From: Euphorbia lathyris
Taxonomy: Eukaryota; Streptophyta; Magnoliopsida; Malpighiales; Euphorbiaceae
DNA length: 64,000 nt
NCBI RefSeq assembly: GCF_963576675.1
Contig: NC_088915.1
Location: 2,919,001-2,983,000 of the forward strand
Direction: 5' to 3'
In this document: piece after piece, positions 45,930 through 57,874 of the stretch
Position numbering within the stretch: position 1 is the first letter of the stretch
Layout of the letters: each line of letters opens with the position of its first letter
Translations under genes and position numbers: made by a program
Notes under the pieces: generated by a model
Database searches by the model: none
Seen by the model: the letters and a program-made list of their open reading frames with translations, nothing else
Told to the model about the DNA's origin: nothing

Positions 45930-47078
45930 TCATTTGGTCATTTTCCAAGCACCACCTGCAAAGATTACACAATAACCTTCATCATCCATTTGCCCAATTG
46001 ACAACAGATTTCTCTTTAGGCCAGGAACATGATTTACTCCAGACAGCTTTATCACAGATCCATTCGGAGATTTGATCAAAACATCTCCCTTCCCTATAAT
46101 CTCCAAAGGCTCATCATCAGCAAGATAAACCTTTCCGAATTTCCCAGGGGTATAGTTTTCCGTCAAATCTGCACTACTAAATGAATGAAACGAAGCTCCT
46201 GAGTCTAATACCCAAGACTCCAGAGGACTTCTTACACTCAATACCAGGGCTTCTGCTGCTGTTTCTACAGTTGAATGACTCAGAATCAACGCATCACCAA
46301 AATCCTCGCTGGCTGAATTCACTAACTTCTCCTTCTGCGGTGCCTTACATTCACTCTTGTAATGACCATTCTCATTACAATTCCAGCACTTGATGTGGCT
46401 CTTGTCCTTTACAGGTTTCCCTCGCCCTTTAGACTTAGACCTGCCACGATTCTGCTTTGACCTGCGATCTGACCTGCCCCGATTCTCTGTATTCAAGGCT
46501 GATCTAGATGTGGAACCTGACTCTTTCCTGCGAATCTCCTCGCTTATAATCAAGTCTCTGACATCATCAAACCTAAGTTTTTCTTTCCCTGCTGAAGCAC
46601 TTAGGGCAGTAACCGTGCCGCTCCAACTCTCTGGTAAAGAAGAGAACAGAATTAGGGCTAATACCTCTTCGTCGAAATCAATATCTACAGAACTTAATTG
46701 AGTGATTGTCGTATTAAAATCATTCAGGTGCATCGCCACTGCTATATTCTCCGTCATCTGCAGATTAAACAGTCGCCGCATCAGATGAACTTTGTTTGCC
46801 GCAGAAGGCTTCTCGTATAACAAACTCAAGATCTCCAACATCTCCTTCGTGGTCTTTGCCTTCACCGTGTGATGCGCCACGTTTCTGGACAGCGACAGGC
46901 GAATCACGCTCATCGCTTTTCTGTCCAACAGCTTCCACTCTTCATCATACATACCCTCCGGCTGCTCACCTAGAGGCTGGTACAGATCTTTACTGTATAG
47001 GTAATCCTCGATCTGCATCTTCCAGAAACCGAAATCCGAACCATCGAATTTCTCCACAGGGGTTTTTCCGTCTCCCAT
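45930..47078 (-). pseudogene. Copia-3 gag and protease
   Basis: The ATG is at 47076-47078 (MGDGKTPVEKFDGSDFGFWK). The 382-codon frame contains DUF4219/UBN2 gag, a basic RS-rich stretch, the zinc knuckle CWNCNENGHYKSEC and protease VLDSGASFHSF. It ends at TGA 45930-45932 (KMTK-stop-AMVVARG, Gly expected), followed by the frameshift into integrase. The gag itself is open throughout. Confidence 0.92.
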
Positions 47079-47105
47079 CGTAATTACCCTCGCTCTGATG
47101 CCAGT

Positions 47106-47369
47106 TGTTAAGAATAATTGAAATTACGATAATAGAAAATAAGCAAACACACACGAATTGTTTACCTAGTTCGCCACTCAATATGAATGACTACGTCTGG
47201 GGGCACTACCAAGCCAGGATATTTACTATAATGAATAAGATACGGATTACAGAGAAAGAGGTTACATTTATACTCCTGAAACCCTAACCGTCTGGGGGCA
47301 GTTGGATCGCTGCAGTTGGGCCCATTGCTTCAGTTGAGCCTATATCTTTTAGTCTCCATAAGCCCAACA
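47106..47369 (-). repeat. Copia-3 5' LTR
   Basis: 264 bp, paired with 42858-43121, followed by TSD ATTCT. Confidence 0.94.
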
Positions 47370-47374
47370 ATTCT

Positions 47375-48856
47375 AATGAAAGTCAAGTCTACATATTTAC
47401 TAATTAAACCCTTTAGCCATTTAATTCACGAACCTAACTCTGAAAATATGACATGGTGTGAACCCATACATCATCTAATTTATATGTTCTCAAACATCAA
47501 TCATGGGTGGCGAATCTTATATTTTAGGTTAGCCTAAAACATGATAAAACGGTAAGTAATGCATATACTAGAAGGTACACGCTCGGTGTCGTCCTTAAAA
47601 ACATTAAGTGATGGTATAATATAAAAATAAACTTTTCCAAGTTAAAGGACTCGACGCTCATGAATTAAAAATAATAATAAGGGTTTGACGATTAATGAAT
47701 CTAAAATTGACTTTTTATAAGAATATGTTTGCTGCATCGCACCACGACACTTGCACAGTTTTCACCTTTACCCGATTAGCCCGTTTTACCGGTATGTACA
47801 TTCCATACCTTGATACTAGAATTCAGTGTGCATACTTGTAAAACACTTATTAGTTGTACCCCTACAAATCGCTAGATCTCTAAACGAGGAGGGGCGTAGG
47901 AAAGTATATTGTGCTATGAGAACTGAAAAAGTACCGCTAGCTAGGACAGTTCAAAGCACATATAAGCAGCCTTAGTAATCTCCCCTTAGGATGCCATAAC
48001 TTGCATTTGGTCACTTTGAGAGATGAGTTTATTTGTTCCCAGTTGACAAATAAATAAAGTCAATGTATAGGAAAGATGAATTGACCAATTCAATTTTGGA
48101 GGAATATATAAGGTCAGAAGGGAGCGTAAAATTAATTATGTGTTAATGTAATTGCTAACCATTTGTTTATTTTTTTACCTTATGATTACACATTATTTGA
48201 GTGAAACATAAGTCAATGGAGTAAAATAAGTCGCATAATTTAGAATGTCGCATGCTAACCCGTTTTGGAAGCCATTCCACGTATTATAAACATTAAGACA
48301 TATTTTCAATTTCGTCCAAAAATGTGAGAAAGAGTCGACCAAGTTGTCCTTATATACCATTCAGGAGGCATGCCATGTATGTCATGACGTACCCCGAACG
48401 TCTTTTATCAAGTCTTACACTAAGCAAGAGGCATACAACCTATGGTGTGTTGTATCTCGTATGTCTTTATTGTGTCACACACTAGTGAGTTATACCACGT
48501 ATGTCATTCACCTTTTAAAGCACATGGTGAATGTCTTCAATATTGTCAAACTAAGTATGTCGTCTATTTCTCGATTATATATTTACCATTGACATATACC
48601 CCATATGTCGTCTTTTGCTTCTTATCTATACCACAAACCAAGTCAACACATACCATGTATGTCACTCCTTGTCATAATGTCCGTGTTTCTAGAAAATGCA
48701 TTGTTATGCTGCATGTATTCCGAGTCAAAATTAACCATTTGACACATACAATGTATGTCGTCTTTGCATCTCATTTCATGTGTCGAGTCGGTAAGACGTA
48801 CAAATTCTGTGAAATTTTCTCATAATGTGTCAATATCTGAAAAAATATGTTGTTAT
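47375..48856. other. Non-coding DNA with a degenerate ATGTC-containing repeat
   Basis: No supported gene. Between about 48365 and 48770 a motif like TACCACGTATGTCRTC recurs about seven times at irregular spacing of 45-100 bp (near 48371, 48438, 48495, 48553, 48598, 48651 and 48749), suggesting an eroded minisatellite. Confidence 0.45.
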
Positions 48857-50331
48857 TGTTGGTGTTCCCTAGTTCTTAGGCATTGGTTCAAGTATATTGT
48901 ATTATGCTTTTTTATTATTCTTGCATAGATACACTATTCGTGTTCCATTAATAAAGGCATTAATCTAGTTCATTTATATCTTATGCTATAATATGAATAG
49001 AGAATCCATTGATTGATAATCGTAAAACCATATCCCAAGTCCATTCTATCATGGGAATGATTAGGACCACGAACTTGTATATTCGACGACTGTATGGTAG
49101 TAATTGATACTAGCCATAACACTTGATAAGTCAGTTGTGAATATGGGTACATGTTGTATACATGTGACTGGATCGATCCGCCCGAGAAAACTACATGGTG
49201 GTTGTGTCATTAGTTTTCTTAAGTAGGTCTCTAACTATCTTCAGACCAGATTTCATTATAATATCAATATGGGATCCGGTTCACTTTGACATACGCCTAA
49301 CTGGTCTGTAACAGGATGCTAAATACGGGTATGATTGGGTGAACAGGTGAACACGTTGGTATTGATATTGAAGTGATGGAATTACCACTCATGTAATAGT
49401 GAGATGATATCACAGGCCACTTGATAAGTGAGGTTGATAAGTGTGTGGCCACACCCTGATAAGTAGTTTACTTATCTGTTTCATCAATCTACTTAAGATC
49501 AAGAAATATCATAAACATCGGAGAGGATGACAGCCGTCATGCCTCTAGTTTATAATATCGATATCAAATGGTAAAAGAAGTTAAGAGATAACTACAGGGT
49601 CTCTGCATCTTTAGACTGTTGAAACTCTGTCTTGGTTAGGGGCAGTAATGGTTTGCTAGAACCCACTTACTGTCTGTGGGCCGTGAGCCCACTGCTAGCT
49701 AAGGACAGTCCCATAGGATCGTGCACATTGAACATCTGAGTTAGAACTTATAGAACGGTACACTGGAGGGATGAGATTAATTAATTGGTTGACAGTAAAA
49801 TGTCAAGGTAATTAATTGGTGGTTAATTAATTGATTAATTGATACTTTGTATCAATGTAATTGATTAATAGATTTAGGCGTTGAGTATTTAATTGGTTAA
49901 TTAGTTTACGAGATGTAATTAATTAATTTGTAAATTAATGAAATTGCATTCGTGAATAATTAATCAAACTAATACGTCAATTTATTAATTAGCGTTGTTT
50001 ATTTAATTGGGGTAATTAAATTTAATCTAATTATAACTAATTGCATAGAATAAATTACCTCTTCTCCCCAGTTCTTCTTCGTTCTTCGGCTAGCACCGGT
50101 TCTAGCTCAATAGATGTTCGTGCACCTGACTACGAAGATCTTACTACCTTATGGATTCTTCAGTCGTCTCTAGAAGAGACAGTCCGGGTATGTTTATATC
50201 CTTAAACGGATCAAAATGTTTTATTCAATCAATGGTTAACGGACAAAGATCAAGCTATAAGGGATTAGAAATAAATTTTAAACCGTAATTCCGTTGCGCT
50301 ACAGTTGATTAACTGGCTTTAATCCCTAACA
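48857..50331 (+). repeat. Copia-4 5' LTR
   Basis: TGTTGGTGTT... to ...CCCTAACA, about 1475 bp, ending 2 nt before the PBS. The start is inferred from the TGTTGG motif shared with Copia-1; the partner LTR is not in the window. Confidence 0.65.
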
Positions 50332-50333
50332 GT

Positions 50334-50348
50334 GGTATCAGAGCCATG
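50334..50348 (+). other. Copia-4 primer binding site (tRNA-Met)
   Basis: TGGTATCAGAGCCAT, identical to that of Copia-1. Confidence 0.9.
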
Positions 50349-50884
50349 GTTTAGTCCGTTTTGATTGATTGAAAATTAATAAGATTTGGTTTTTATTATT
50401 TTTCCAAATCAGTTTTGAGAATTCCTATTAATTCCTCGTGTAGAAATTGTTCTAGGAAGTTTTCAATTATGTTTCTGTCTGTAATTTTGGTGTGTTTGGT
50501 TATGAAATTGTTTTTAGAATAATTTAAAATTAAATAAAAAAATACAGCAGCCTTTTTTTAAAATAGTAAAAGAAAAAAAAAGTTTCGGACACGGGATAGC
50601 AGTCGCGGGACTGTTGTCCGCGAACAGCAGCCCCGCGGCTGCTGTTGGGCGGACAGCAGCACTACTGTTGTCCGCCAGACAGTAGCCACGGGGCTGCTGT
50701 CCGCGGACAGCAGCCCCGTCGCTGTCCCGGGTCCGTTAAAAATTCAGAATTAGTCTAATTTTGGATTTAACGGGACTGATTTTAATCTTTAAAAATTTCA
50801 CGGGTATTTTTAATAAAATCAGGGCCCTAATACCATTTAATTTATTAAACGTGTTTTGAATGAAAATTAATTTGTATTAAAACG
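50349..50884 (+). other. Copia-4 leader, part before Gypsy-B
   Basis: AT-rich leader with a GC-rich island at about 50585-50735. It contains TSD AAACG at 50880-50884. Confidence 0.7.
50623..50717 (+). other. GC-rich hairpins and 28-nt palindrome in the Copia-4 leader
   Basis: Hairpin 1: a 10-bp perfect stem (50623-50632 with 50637-50646). Hairpin 2: a 12-bp stem with one G-T pair (50648-50659 with 50665-50676). Hairpin 3: 50690-50717 is a perfect 28-nt palindrome centred on CCGCGG, able to fold as a 12-bp stem with a CGCG loop or to pair between two RNAs. The core GGCTGCTG/CAGCAGCC is shared with hairpin 2 of Copia-1. The place, about 290-380 nt after the PBS, is also shared. Confidence 0.75.
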
Positions 50885-51365
50885 TGATAACATTGAGATA
50901 TTATCCTGAGGACCAAAAGGGATATTCACCTCAAAGAACGCCGCATAGTGATCTCCAAAAGGAAGATAGTTGGCGGATCTCCCCGGATCAGCTCAGAGAG
51001 ATCCGCTGGCGGATCTATAAGGCGAATCTCTCCATTCGCCTCTATAATGGCTGGCCGCCGACTCGGCCATAAAAGATCATTAATGAGTTATTAATGAGCT
51101 AACCCGCCAGGTTCAGAATAACCCGTAACCGCCATTAATGAAGCATTAATAGAGACTTTCTAGTTACCTGAAGGTTACAACTTCCCAGCTATATATAGGC
51201 TGATCCCCTAGGTTATCAATGTATACACACATTCTCCTAATTCTTGTCCATTCCGTTGGTTTCCTTGATCCATCTTACTGACTTTGGCATCGGAGTGTCC
51301 CCGGCCGATCCCAACGGCGCCTCACAGGGAAGCGCTCCGATCAAGGATTTTTCCTCAAGTTAACA
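50885..51365 (+). repeat. Gypsy-B 5' LTR
   Basis: 481 bp, with TATATATA at 51190-51197 as the probable TATA box. Paired with 59750-60228. Confidence 0.95.
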
Positions 51366-51366
51366 G

Positions 51367-51383
51367 TGGTGCGGTGAAGGTGG
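51367..51383 (+). other. Gypsy-B primer binding site (tRNA-Phe)
   Basis: TGGTGCGGTGAAGGTGG, 1 nt after the LTR. It matches the complement of plant tRNA-Phe over the first 11 nt, then diverges slightly. Confidence 0.7.
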
Positions 51384-51428
51384 AATCCTTAATCAAACAA
51401 AGGGTTTTTCGTTCACGCTAAAAACGCA

Positions 51429-52312
51429 ATGACCAATGGAGGTGAAAATCCCTCCTCAGGGATTGAAACACCGTTAGTTACACCATCTAGTGCTGGTCGC
51501 ACCGATACAACTGTTCCTACAACGCATGTCGACAATAACATGCCTACAACTGCTTTTATCAATATGTGTGCTCAAGATATTGAGGCGTGATATGGGCTTT
51601 AGATAGGGAATCGCCTTCGAGCATACATGACTCTTCCTCCATGTTGGAGCACGACGTCTACTTCAACCGTTTCATCTTTACCTTTGTTCAACTTTGACCT
51701 TGGACTAGGTGCCCATAGCTCCTCGTTCCTTCAAGCTCACAACACGGATTCCATGTTAACTGCCACAACATCAGGTGGCGAGCAACCAATTAATCGGGAG
51801 TTATTCCCTAGGGAAGGAAGTCAAAGAAATGATACGACCCTTCCTAGCGGATCTGGGGGTCCGGGGTCGAATCTTGGTGGGTCCAACATACCCAGGCATC
51901 CGCAGACGAATTTATCCCTTGGCGGATCTAAAGGGCCGACTCGCAAGAAGCATAGAAAGGAGAAAGATAAGCGGAAAAGGTCACCTTCGCCCCGACGAGC
52001 AAAATCCTCCCGTCGTGGTAGATCGCCCCCATCTACTGACCATAGACGAAGTAAAAGGCCAGAAAAGACATCCCATGCAAGTGGACCACCACCGCTGCCA
52101 CCTTCAGGAACTGTTGGACACACCCCGTTGGGAGGCCAGGGGGAGGGAGCGGTCCGACTCCCCCAGGTGGAGGAAACGGAGGAGGAGGTGGTGTTGGAGG
52201 AGGAGGCAGAGGAGGAAGTGGACGCGATAATGGAGGAAGACGTTCGCCATCAGATCCATCGTCTGATTCAAGTTCTTCTTCTTCTTCTTCTTCTCCAAGT
52301 AGATCGCCATGA
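51429..52312 (+). pseudogene. Gypsy-B gag, N-terminal part
   Basis: The ATG at 51429 (MTNGGENPSSG) matches the Gypsy-A gag start. TGA at 51588-51590 and TAG at 51600-51602 (IEA-stop-YGL-stop-IGN) interrupt it. The Arg/Ser-rich segment (KHRKEKDKRKRSPSPRRAKS) is kept. A frameshift near 52,135 enters the Gly-rich run, which ends at TGA 52310-52312 (CGA in Gypsy-A) just before the capsid domain. Confidence 0.85.
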
Positions 52313-55300
52313 AGAGGCCGTCCCAGGGCGGATCCGGAAAATTTTGATGATAGAGTAAGGGCCCTGGTGCTCCGTATGAATGAAGAAAATGCCAGGCACA
52401 ACCCGTTCGCCAATAGGGATTCGCCTTTTGTAGCTTGGATTGAGGCGGAGGAGACAGAAAGAGCTTTTAAGATTCCCAATCTCGCAATATACACAGGCAA
52501 AGATAACCTAGAAGCTCACGTTCGAAAGTATCGAATAATGGCCAGGCTCAATCGAGCCACTGAGCCCGTGCTCTGCAAAATGTTTGTCACCACACTGGGG
52601 GGCCCAGCCTATTTGTGGTTTCAATCCCTACCTCTGGGCTCGATAAACAGCTTCGATCAATTGAGCAGGGAATTTTGTGCTAAATTCGCTGGTTGTATTC
52701 CTGCAGTGGTGAAATCTGGAAAGCTTTTTGAGTTAAAGCAGAAGGCGAATGAACCCCTTCGAGAGTATGTGGACGCTTTCAACCAATTGTGCATACAAAT
52801 CATTGATGTGGATATCTCCGTAGCTGTGGAATGTTTTGTAAGAAACACTACCTGCAAGAGTTTGCAGGAAGATCTCATCCGAAAGAAACCCACCAGCATG
52901 GCGGAGCTAATGGAGCGTTGTAAGGATTTTATAGAGGTGGACGACATTCGCCGAGGTTCACCATCATCGCCAAAAAGGGACAAGGACGAATCTTGTCCTC
53001 GAGATCGGGACAAAGACAAACGTCAGGATTCTTCCTCCCGAAACAAGCGAAGAGATTCTAGGAATAAATCAACGTTTGTCACCTCCTTCACACCTCTCAA
53101 TGCTTCTAAGAGTGAAGTTCTTATGTGGATCGAGAACAGCCAACACAAGCGGAGCATTTCATACCCCGAACCAAAGGGGGGGGAGTATACCAATAATGGT
53201 AAAAATCCTAAAAACTATTGTAAGTATCACAGGAAAAATGGCCATGACACTGATGCATGCTGGGAGTTAGCTCGAGAAATTGAGCGTCTCATAGAAAGGG
53301 GCAAATTGGATCGGTTCATCCAAACGGAAGGCAAAAGAGGAGACGGTGACAGACCCAAGGAGGACCCAAAGAAGAAAGGAAAGGGGACCATCAATGTCAT
53401 AGCAGGCGGACCTGGGTACCAGCCAACGTTGAAAAAGGCAAGGACTACCGCCCTTGACAGGACGTCACTAAATCGCTCCTTTTCAGATGCAGGTCCTGAG
53501 ATACCACCCCATGCGGATGCTCTGGTTGTCACTATGATGGTTGAAGGCTGGGAGATGAAAAGGGTAATGATTGATACTGGAAGTTCATGCAATGTCATTA
53601 CCCGAGGAGCTTTCGCCAAACTCAGGATTGATCCTGTTCAAGTAGAGCCAACCGTGGTCGATATCTTGGGAGTAACAGGACATACTATTCAAACAAAAGG
53701 CCAAGTTACTTTGGACTATGAGCTTACAGACGATGATCAAGCTTGGAGGGGAGATTTAGAGTTTTCGGTCTTGGATGGTCAGTTAGCTTACAATATCATC
53801 CTCGGACGACCTTTTATCTCTGAAGTTGCAGCTCTTATCTCCATTCGCCACTTAACACTTTACATTCCCACGGTCAAGGGAGGTGTGATGATCAGAGGTA
53901 GCCAAAAGGTGGCCCAAGAGACGTATTCGGCATCACTAATGATCCGCCCCCAATCTAAGGAGGAAGATGAAGAGGAGCGCGTCACAATGGCCTTGGGCGA
54001 GACCGAAATGTACCTTATGGCGGATGGAAAGCGGGTGCGAATGGCTAAGGGGCTCAAAGGTGAGATTAAGGATGCAATCACCAAAGTGCTCTGTGAGGCG
54101 GAGAATGTCTTCGCATGGAAGGATGAAATTCTCCCCGGAATCAGCCCAGACGTAATCACTCACAAACTCAATATTGATAAAGATGCAGTTCCTGTTGCCC
54201 AGAAACGGAGAAATCATGGCCCGGAAAGGCAGAAGGTGATTGAGGAAGAGATCGCCAAGCTCCAGAAGGCGGATGCCATCGAGGAGGTGCTTTACACTCA
54301 GTGGTTGGCAAACGTCGTGTTGGTGAAAAAAGCTGGCGGATCTTACCGTATGTGCATTGACTTTACAGATCTCAATAAAGCTTGCCCCAAAGACAACTAT
54401 CCTTTGCCATGTATTGACATGCTTGTAGATGGAACTGCCGGTCACGCAATGTATTCCTTTACTGACGTGAAGTCAAGTTATCAACAGATCCCTATGGAGC
54501 CCTCAGATAGAATCAAGACCTCGTTCGTAACACACCAAGCCACTTATTGTTTCAAAGTTATGCCCTTTGGGCTTAAGAACGCAGGTGCAACTTATCAGAG
54601 GATGATGAACAAGATATTCGCAGATAGTAAAAGGGGTAATTATTCTGTCTATGTAGATGATATGATCATCAAAAGTACGACCGTAGAAAAGCATGCATAT
54701 GATATAAAGGAGGTACTGGATGTACTCCGATGCCACAACATTAAGTTAAACCCAGAGAAGTGCACTTTCGGGGCAACATATGGAAAATTCTTAGGGTTCA
54801 TGATCAGCGAAAAGGGAGTTAGCCCAAATCCTGACAAAGTTAAGGCAGTCCTGGAAATGCAAGCGCCGCGAAATATCAGAGAGGTGCAACGCCTTAACGG
54901 GCGTATCATAGCCTTGGGCAGGTTTATCTCTTGTTCAGCTCGCAGATGCCAGCCCTTTTACGAAGTCATCAAGAAGCAAAAGGCATTCGAGTGGAATGAG
55001 GACTGTGAAAGAGCTTTCAAAGGAATCAAGCGGTTCCTCACGGAGCCACCCATGATGAGTCGACCTTTGAAGGGAGAGGATCTCTACATGTATGTATCGG
55101 TCACGGACAAAGCCGTATGCACGGTCATGATACGAGAAGAGGATGGCCAGCAGTTTCCGATTTATTACGTGAGCAAGGTTTTGAAAGACGCCGAAACCAG
55201 GTATTCAAAACTTGATAAAATGACACTGGCTGTTGTAACCACGGCAATCCGCCTTAGGCCATATTTTCAGGTGCATACTGTAGTGGTTCGAACAAATATA

Positions 55301-55540
55301 CCAATGAGAAAGGTGTTGCAGAAACCAGACACTTCAGGAAGGTTGATGGAATGGGCAATTCGCCTTGGCAAATTCGATGTGAGGTATGAAAGCAGGTCAG
55401 CTTTAAAGAGTCAGGTCCTGGCGGACTTCGTGAATGAATTCACTGACGAAGGGATAGATCATCCCAAGCCTCCGATAGAGGAATGGTCAATGTACACCGA
55501 TGGAGCCTCCTCGGCGGATGGAGCAGGTGCAGGCTTGTGA
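52313..55540 (+). CDS. Gypsy-B gag C-terminus, protease, RT and first RNase H
   Basis: This is the longest open frame in the window, over 1070 codons. Order: retrotrans_gag capsid (FKIPNLAIYTGKDNLEAHVR), basic linker, zinc-binding region (YCKYHRKNGHDTDACWEL), protease (MIDTGSSCNVITRG), RT (SYRMCIDFTDLNKACPKDNY, catalytic YSVYVDDMIIKS), degenerate first RNase H (YVSVTDKAVC) and the start of the second RNase H (MYTDGASSADG). It ends at GAGAGL-stop because one base is missing near 55,535 relative to Gypsy-A. No start codon is chosen, as the true start is the gag ATG upstream of several stops. Confidence 0.92.
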   Translation, partial: RGRPRADPENFDDRVRALVLRMNEENARHNPFANRDSPFVAWIEAEETERAFKIPNLAIYTGKDNLEAHVRKYRIMARLNRATEPVLCKMFVTTLGGPAYLWFQSLPLGSINSFDQLSREFCAKFAGCIPAVVKSGKLFELKQKANEPLREYVDAFNQLCIQIIDVDISVAVECFVRNTTCKSLQEDLIRKKPTSMAELMERCKDFIEVDDIRRGSPSSPKRDKDESCPRDRDKDKRQDSSSRNKRRDSRNKSTFVTSFTPLNASKSEVLMWIENSQHKRSISYPEPKGGEYTNNGKNPKNYCKYHRKNGHDTDACWELAREIERLIERGKLDRFIQTEGKRGDGDRPKEDPKKKGKGTINVIAGGPGYQPTLKKARTTALDRTSLNRSFSDAGPEIPPHADALVVTMMVEGWEMKRVMIDTGSSCNVITRGAFAKLRIDPVQVEPTVVDILGVTGHTIQTKGQVTLDYELTDDDQAWRGDLEFSVLDGQLAYNIILGRPFISEVAALISIRHLTLYIPTVKGGVMIRGSQKVAQETYSASLMIRPQSKEEDEEERVTMALGETEMYLMADGKRVRMAKGLKGEIKDAITKVLCEAENVFAWKDEILPGISPDVITHKLNIDKDAVPVAQKRRNHGPERQKVIEEEIAKLQKADAIEEVLYTQWLANVVLVKKAGGSYRMCIDFTDLNKACPKDNYPLPCIDMLVDGTAGHAMYSFTDVKSSYQQIPMEPSDRIKTSFVTHQATYCFKVMPFGLKNAGATYQRMMNKIFADSKRGNYSVYVDDMIIKSTTVEKHAYDIKEVLDVLRCHNIKLNPEKCTFGATYGKFLGFMISEKGVSPNPDKVKAVLEMQAPRNIREVQRLNGRIIALGRFISCSARRCQPFYEVIKKQKAFEWNEDCERAFKGIKRFLTEPPMMSRPLKGEDLYMYVSVTDKAVCTVMIREEDGQQFPIYYVSKVLKDAETRYSKLDKMTLAVVTTAIRLRPYFQVHTVVVRTNIPMRKVLQKPDTSGRLMEWAIRLGKFDVRYESRSALKSQVLADFVNEFTDEGIDHPKPPIEEWSMYTDGASSADGAGAGL

Positions 55541-57213
55541 TCAAGGGTCCCCAATACATAAAATTACGATACGCAGCAAAATTAAATTTCCATGCCACTA
55601 ATAATGCTGCTGAATATGAAGCTCTGATATTGGGATTACGCCTACTCCAAGAAATCACTCTGGAGCGGATCATGATCTATAGCGACTCTAAACTAATGGT
55701 CAACCAGGTAATCAAGAATTACGAGGTGAAAGACGAAGTTCTGGCCAAATATGTAGCGGAAGTCAAAAAGTTGCTGGATCACCTTGAAGCTAAGGAAACT
55801 AAATGGGAGCTGATTCGCGTACCAAGGGAGTCCAATACAGAGGCTGATCTTTTGGCCAAAATGGCCTCTTGTGAAGAAAACTGGGCAGATCCGGATTGTC
55901 CCTTCGAAGTTAAAATAGCTCCAGCATTTGCCTCAGAGGAGGTATCCCTACTCACAACGGTAGGAGATGATTGGAGATCAGTCATTCGCCAATATCTGCT
56001 AAATGGAACCTTACCTGAAGACAAAGAAGAGGCGCGGCGGATAGTCAAGAGAGCAGCTTATTTCTCCTTGATCAATGACAGCCTTTACAGAAAGTCCTTT
56101 AGTCATCCTTGGTTGAAGTGCATTCTACCGGAAGAAGGGCAACAGATCCTCAAAGAGCTACATGAGGGATCATGTGGGGCACATGAAGCATCCGCCACCA
56201 TCTTGAAAAAATCCAGGTTAGCAGGTTTTTACTGGCCCACGGCTGAATTGGATGCCCAAAAATTGGTAGAATCTTGTCACAATTGTCAGATTCATGCGAA
56301 TGAATCACATACTACCAAACACATTCAGAGGCCAATCATAGAAGGACGTCCATTCGCCCTCTTGGGAGTAGATATTGTCGGCCCATTTCCCCCAACTCGC
56401 CGGCAAAGAAGGTACGTGGTAGTGGCAGTGGACCATTTCACCAAATGGGTAGAAGCCGAAGTTGTTTCCTCCATTACTGCAGAACGAATGGTGGAATTCG
56501 TCAAAGACAACATCGTAGGAAGATACGGTGTTCCACATACCATCATCACCGACAATGGAACACAGTTCAACTGTGGCGAATTCAAGACTTTCTGTGAGGG
56601 ATTGGGCATCCGGAACAGATTCGCCTTTGTTTATTATCCCCAGTCCAATGGAATGACCGAAGTTACCAATCGGAAGATCGTGAAGGGGATAAAGAAGAGA
56701 TTGGGAGAGCATGATAAGAAGTGGGCGGATCAGCTAACAAGTGTTTTATGGGCTTATCGCACCACCCCGAGGACGGCTACGGGGGAAACACCATTCGCCC
56801 TTTCTCATGGCGTTGAAGCCGTTATTCCAGTCGAAATATAGGTTCACAGCGACCGAGTGGCCTTTTATTGTGAAGAGGACAACGGCAAACGACTAAGGGA
56901 GCACCTGGATCAGATTGAAGATCGCAGGGACCAATCCTACGTACGCATGGCAGCATACAAACAGCGGATTGCGGCTTACCATGATAAAAACGCCAAACTT
57001 GTGGATCTAAATGTGGGAGATCTTGTGCTCCGTAAAGCTGATGAAGTCGAATCTCGAGAAGGCAAGGGCAAGCTAGGACTCAACTAGACGGGTCCATATC
57101 AGATAGTGGACAAGATTGGACCAGCCACGTTTAAAATACAGGACATGGAGGGCAATACACTACCACGCACGTGGAACCTCCAAAATCTCCGCAAATACTT
57201 TGTCAGAAAATGA
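55535..57213 (+). pseudogene. Gypsy-B second RNase H and integrase
   Basis: After the 1-nt shift the plant-type RNase H continues (NNAAEYEALILGL, IYSDSKLMVNQ, SNTEADLLAKMA). Integrase has its zinc site (ELHEGSCGAHEAS ... ESCHNCQ) and complete core: VDIVGPFPP, IITDNGTQFN, SNGMTEVTNRK. TAG at 56839-56841 (CAG in Gypsy-A) and TAG at 57085-57087 (TGG in Gypsy-A) interrupt the C-terminal part, which ends YFVRK-TGA at 57211-57213. This copy keeps the integrase core that Gypsy-A lacks. Confidence 0.9.
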
Positions 57214-57874
57214 AGTGTATACACGGTCTTGAGTACTCTTTTTCCTTTAATAAGCTTTTTCCCATGTGGTTTTTCTTATTAAAGGTTTTAACGAGGCTCA
57301 CTTATAAGACCTACTTGCTGTAATAAAGCATTTCTCCCATTAATAAACATCATTTGTTCTATTATCTATGTTCTTTTTATTGTTTACTGCAGCAATATCA
57401 ATATTCCAATCTTAAAAAGAGGGGGGGCATCCAACGCTCTCCATACTTGCAATGTATCACTATCGTAGAGATACGTCCTCGATGCCCTTAAAAACATAAG
57501 AGGATCAATCTTATGGGCGGATCCGCCTCTAGGCGGATCCCAATCTCCAATAGAGTTAAAACGATCCTTGGACGCAAGGTCTTTACACTCTCTTATCCTT
57601 CCCAGAAAGGAATTCACAAGTCCTACGGGCGGATCATTCCACCTCAAAGATAGGTAGCAAATCGATCCCCTGGGCAGCTTTACTTCCTCTAGAAGGAATA
57701 GAACAGCTTCCAAACCTTCACAAAGGTTCATACAGTGGAGTATGGCTGGCCACCTACTCCAAATCCTAGATGTCTATATATTTCCTTACGCAAACGTAAA
57801 GGTGAAATAACATAGTTTCCATAAAGGATCAAAATACTTAGAAATGTTTTTACAATATCCCAAATAAAAGCAAG
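57214..57874. other. Convergent intergenic region of Gypsy-B
   Basis: It lies between the ends of pol and the antisense gene and is homologous to 11415-12076. The 57384-57731 minus reading has no recognisable domain. Confidence 0.5.

Larger units (their letters stand above)
42858..47369 (-). mobile_element. Copia-3, full-length decayed Copia (Tnt1-like)
   Basis: This 4512-bp element has 264-bp LTRs (42858-43121 and 47106-47369; TGTTA...CCCAACA) and TSD ATTCT at 42853-42857 and 47370-47374. The PPT (AGGTGGGAGA, minus) is at about 43123-43132. The PBS complement at 47092-47103 reads TGGCATCAGAGC on the minus strand, a one-base variant of the tRNA-Met site. The LTRs differ at about 11 positions, the most diverged pair here, matching the many coding lesions. 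Confidence 0.95.
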
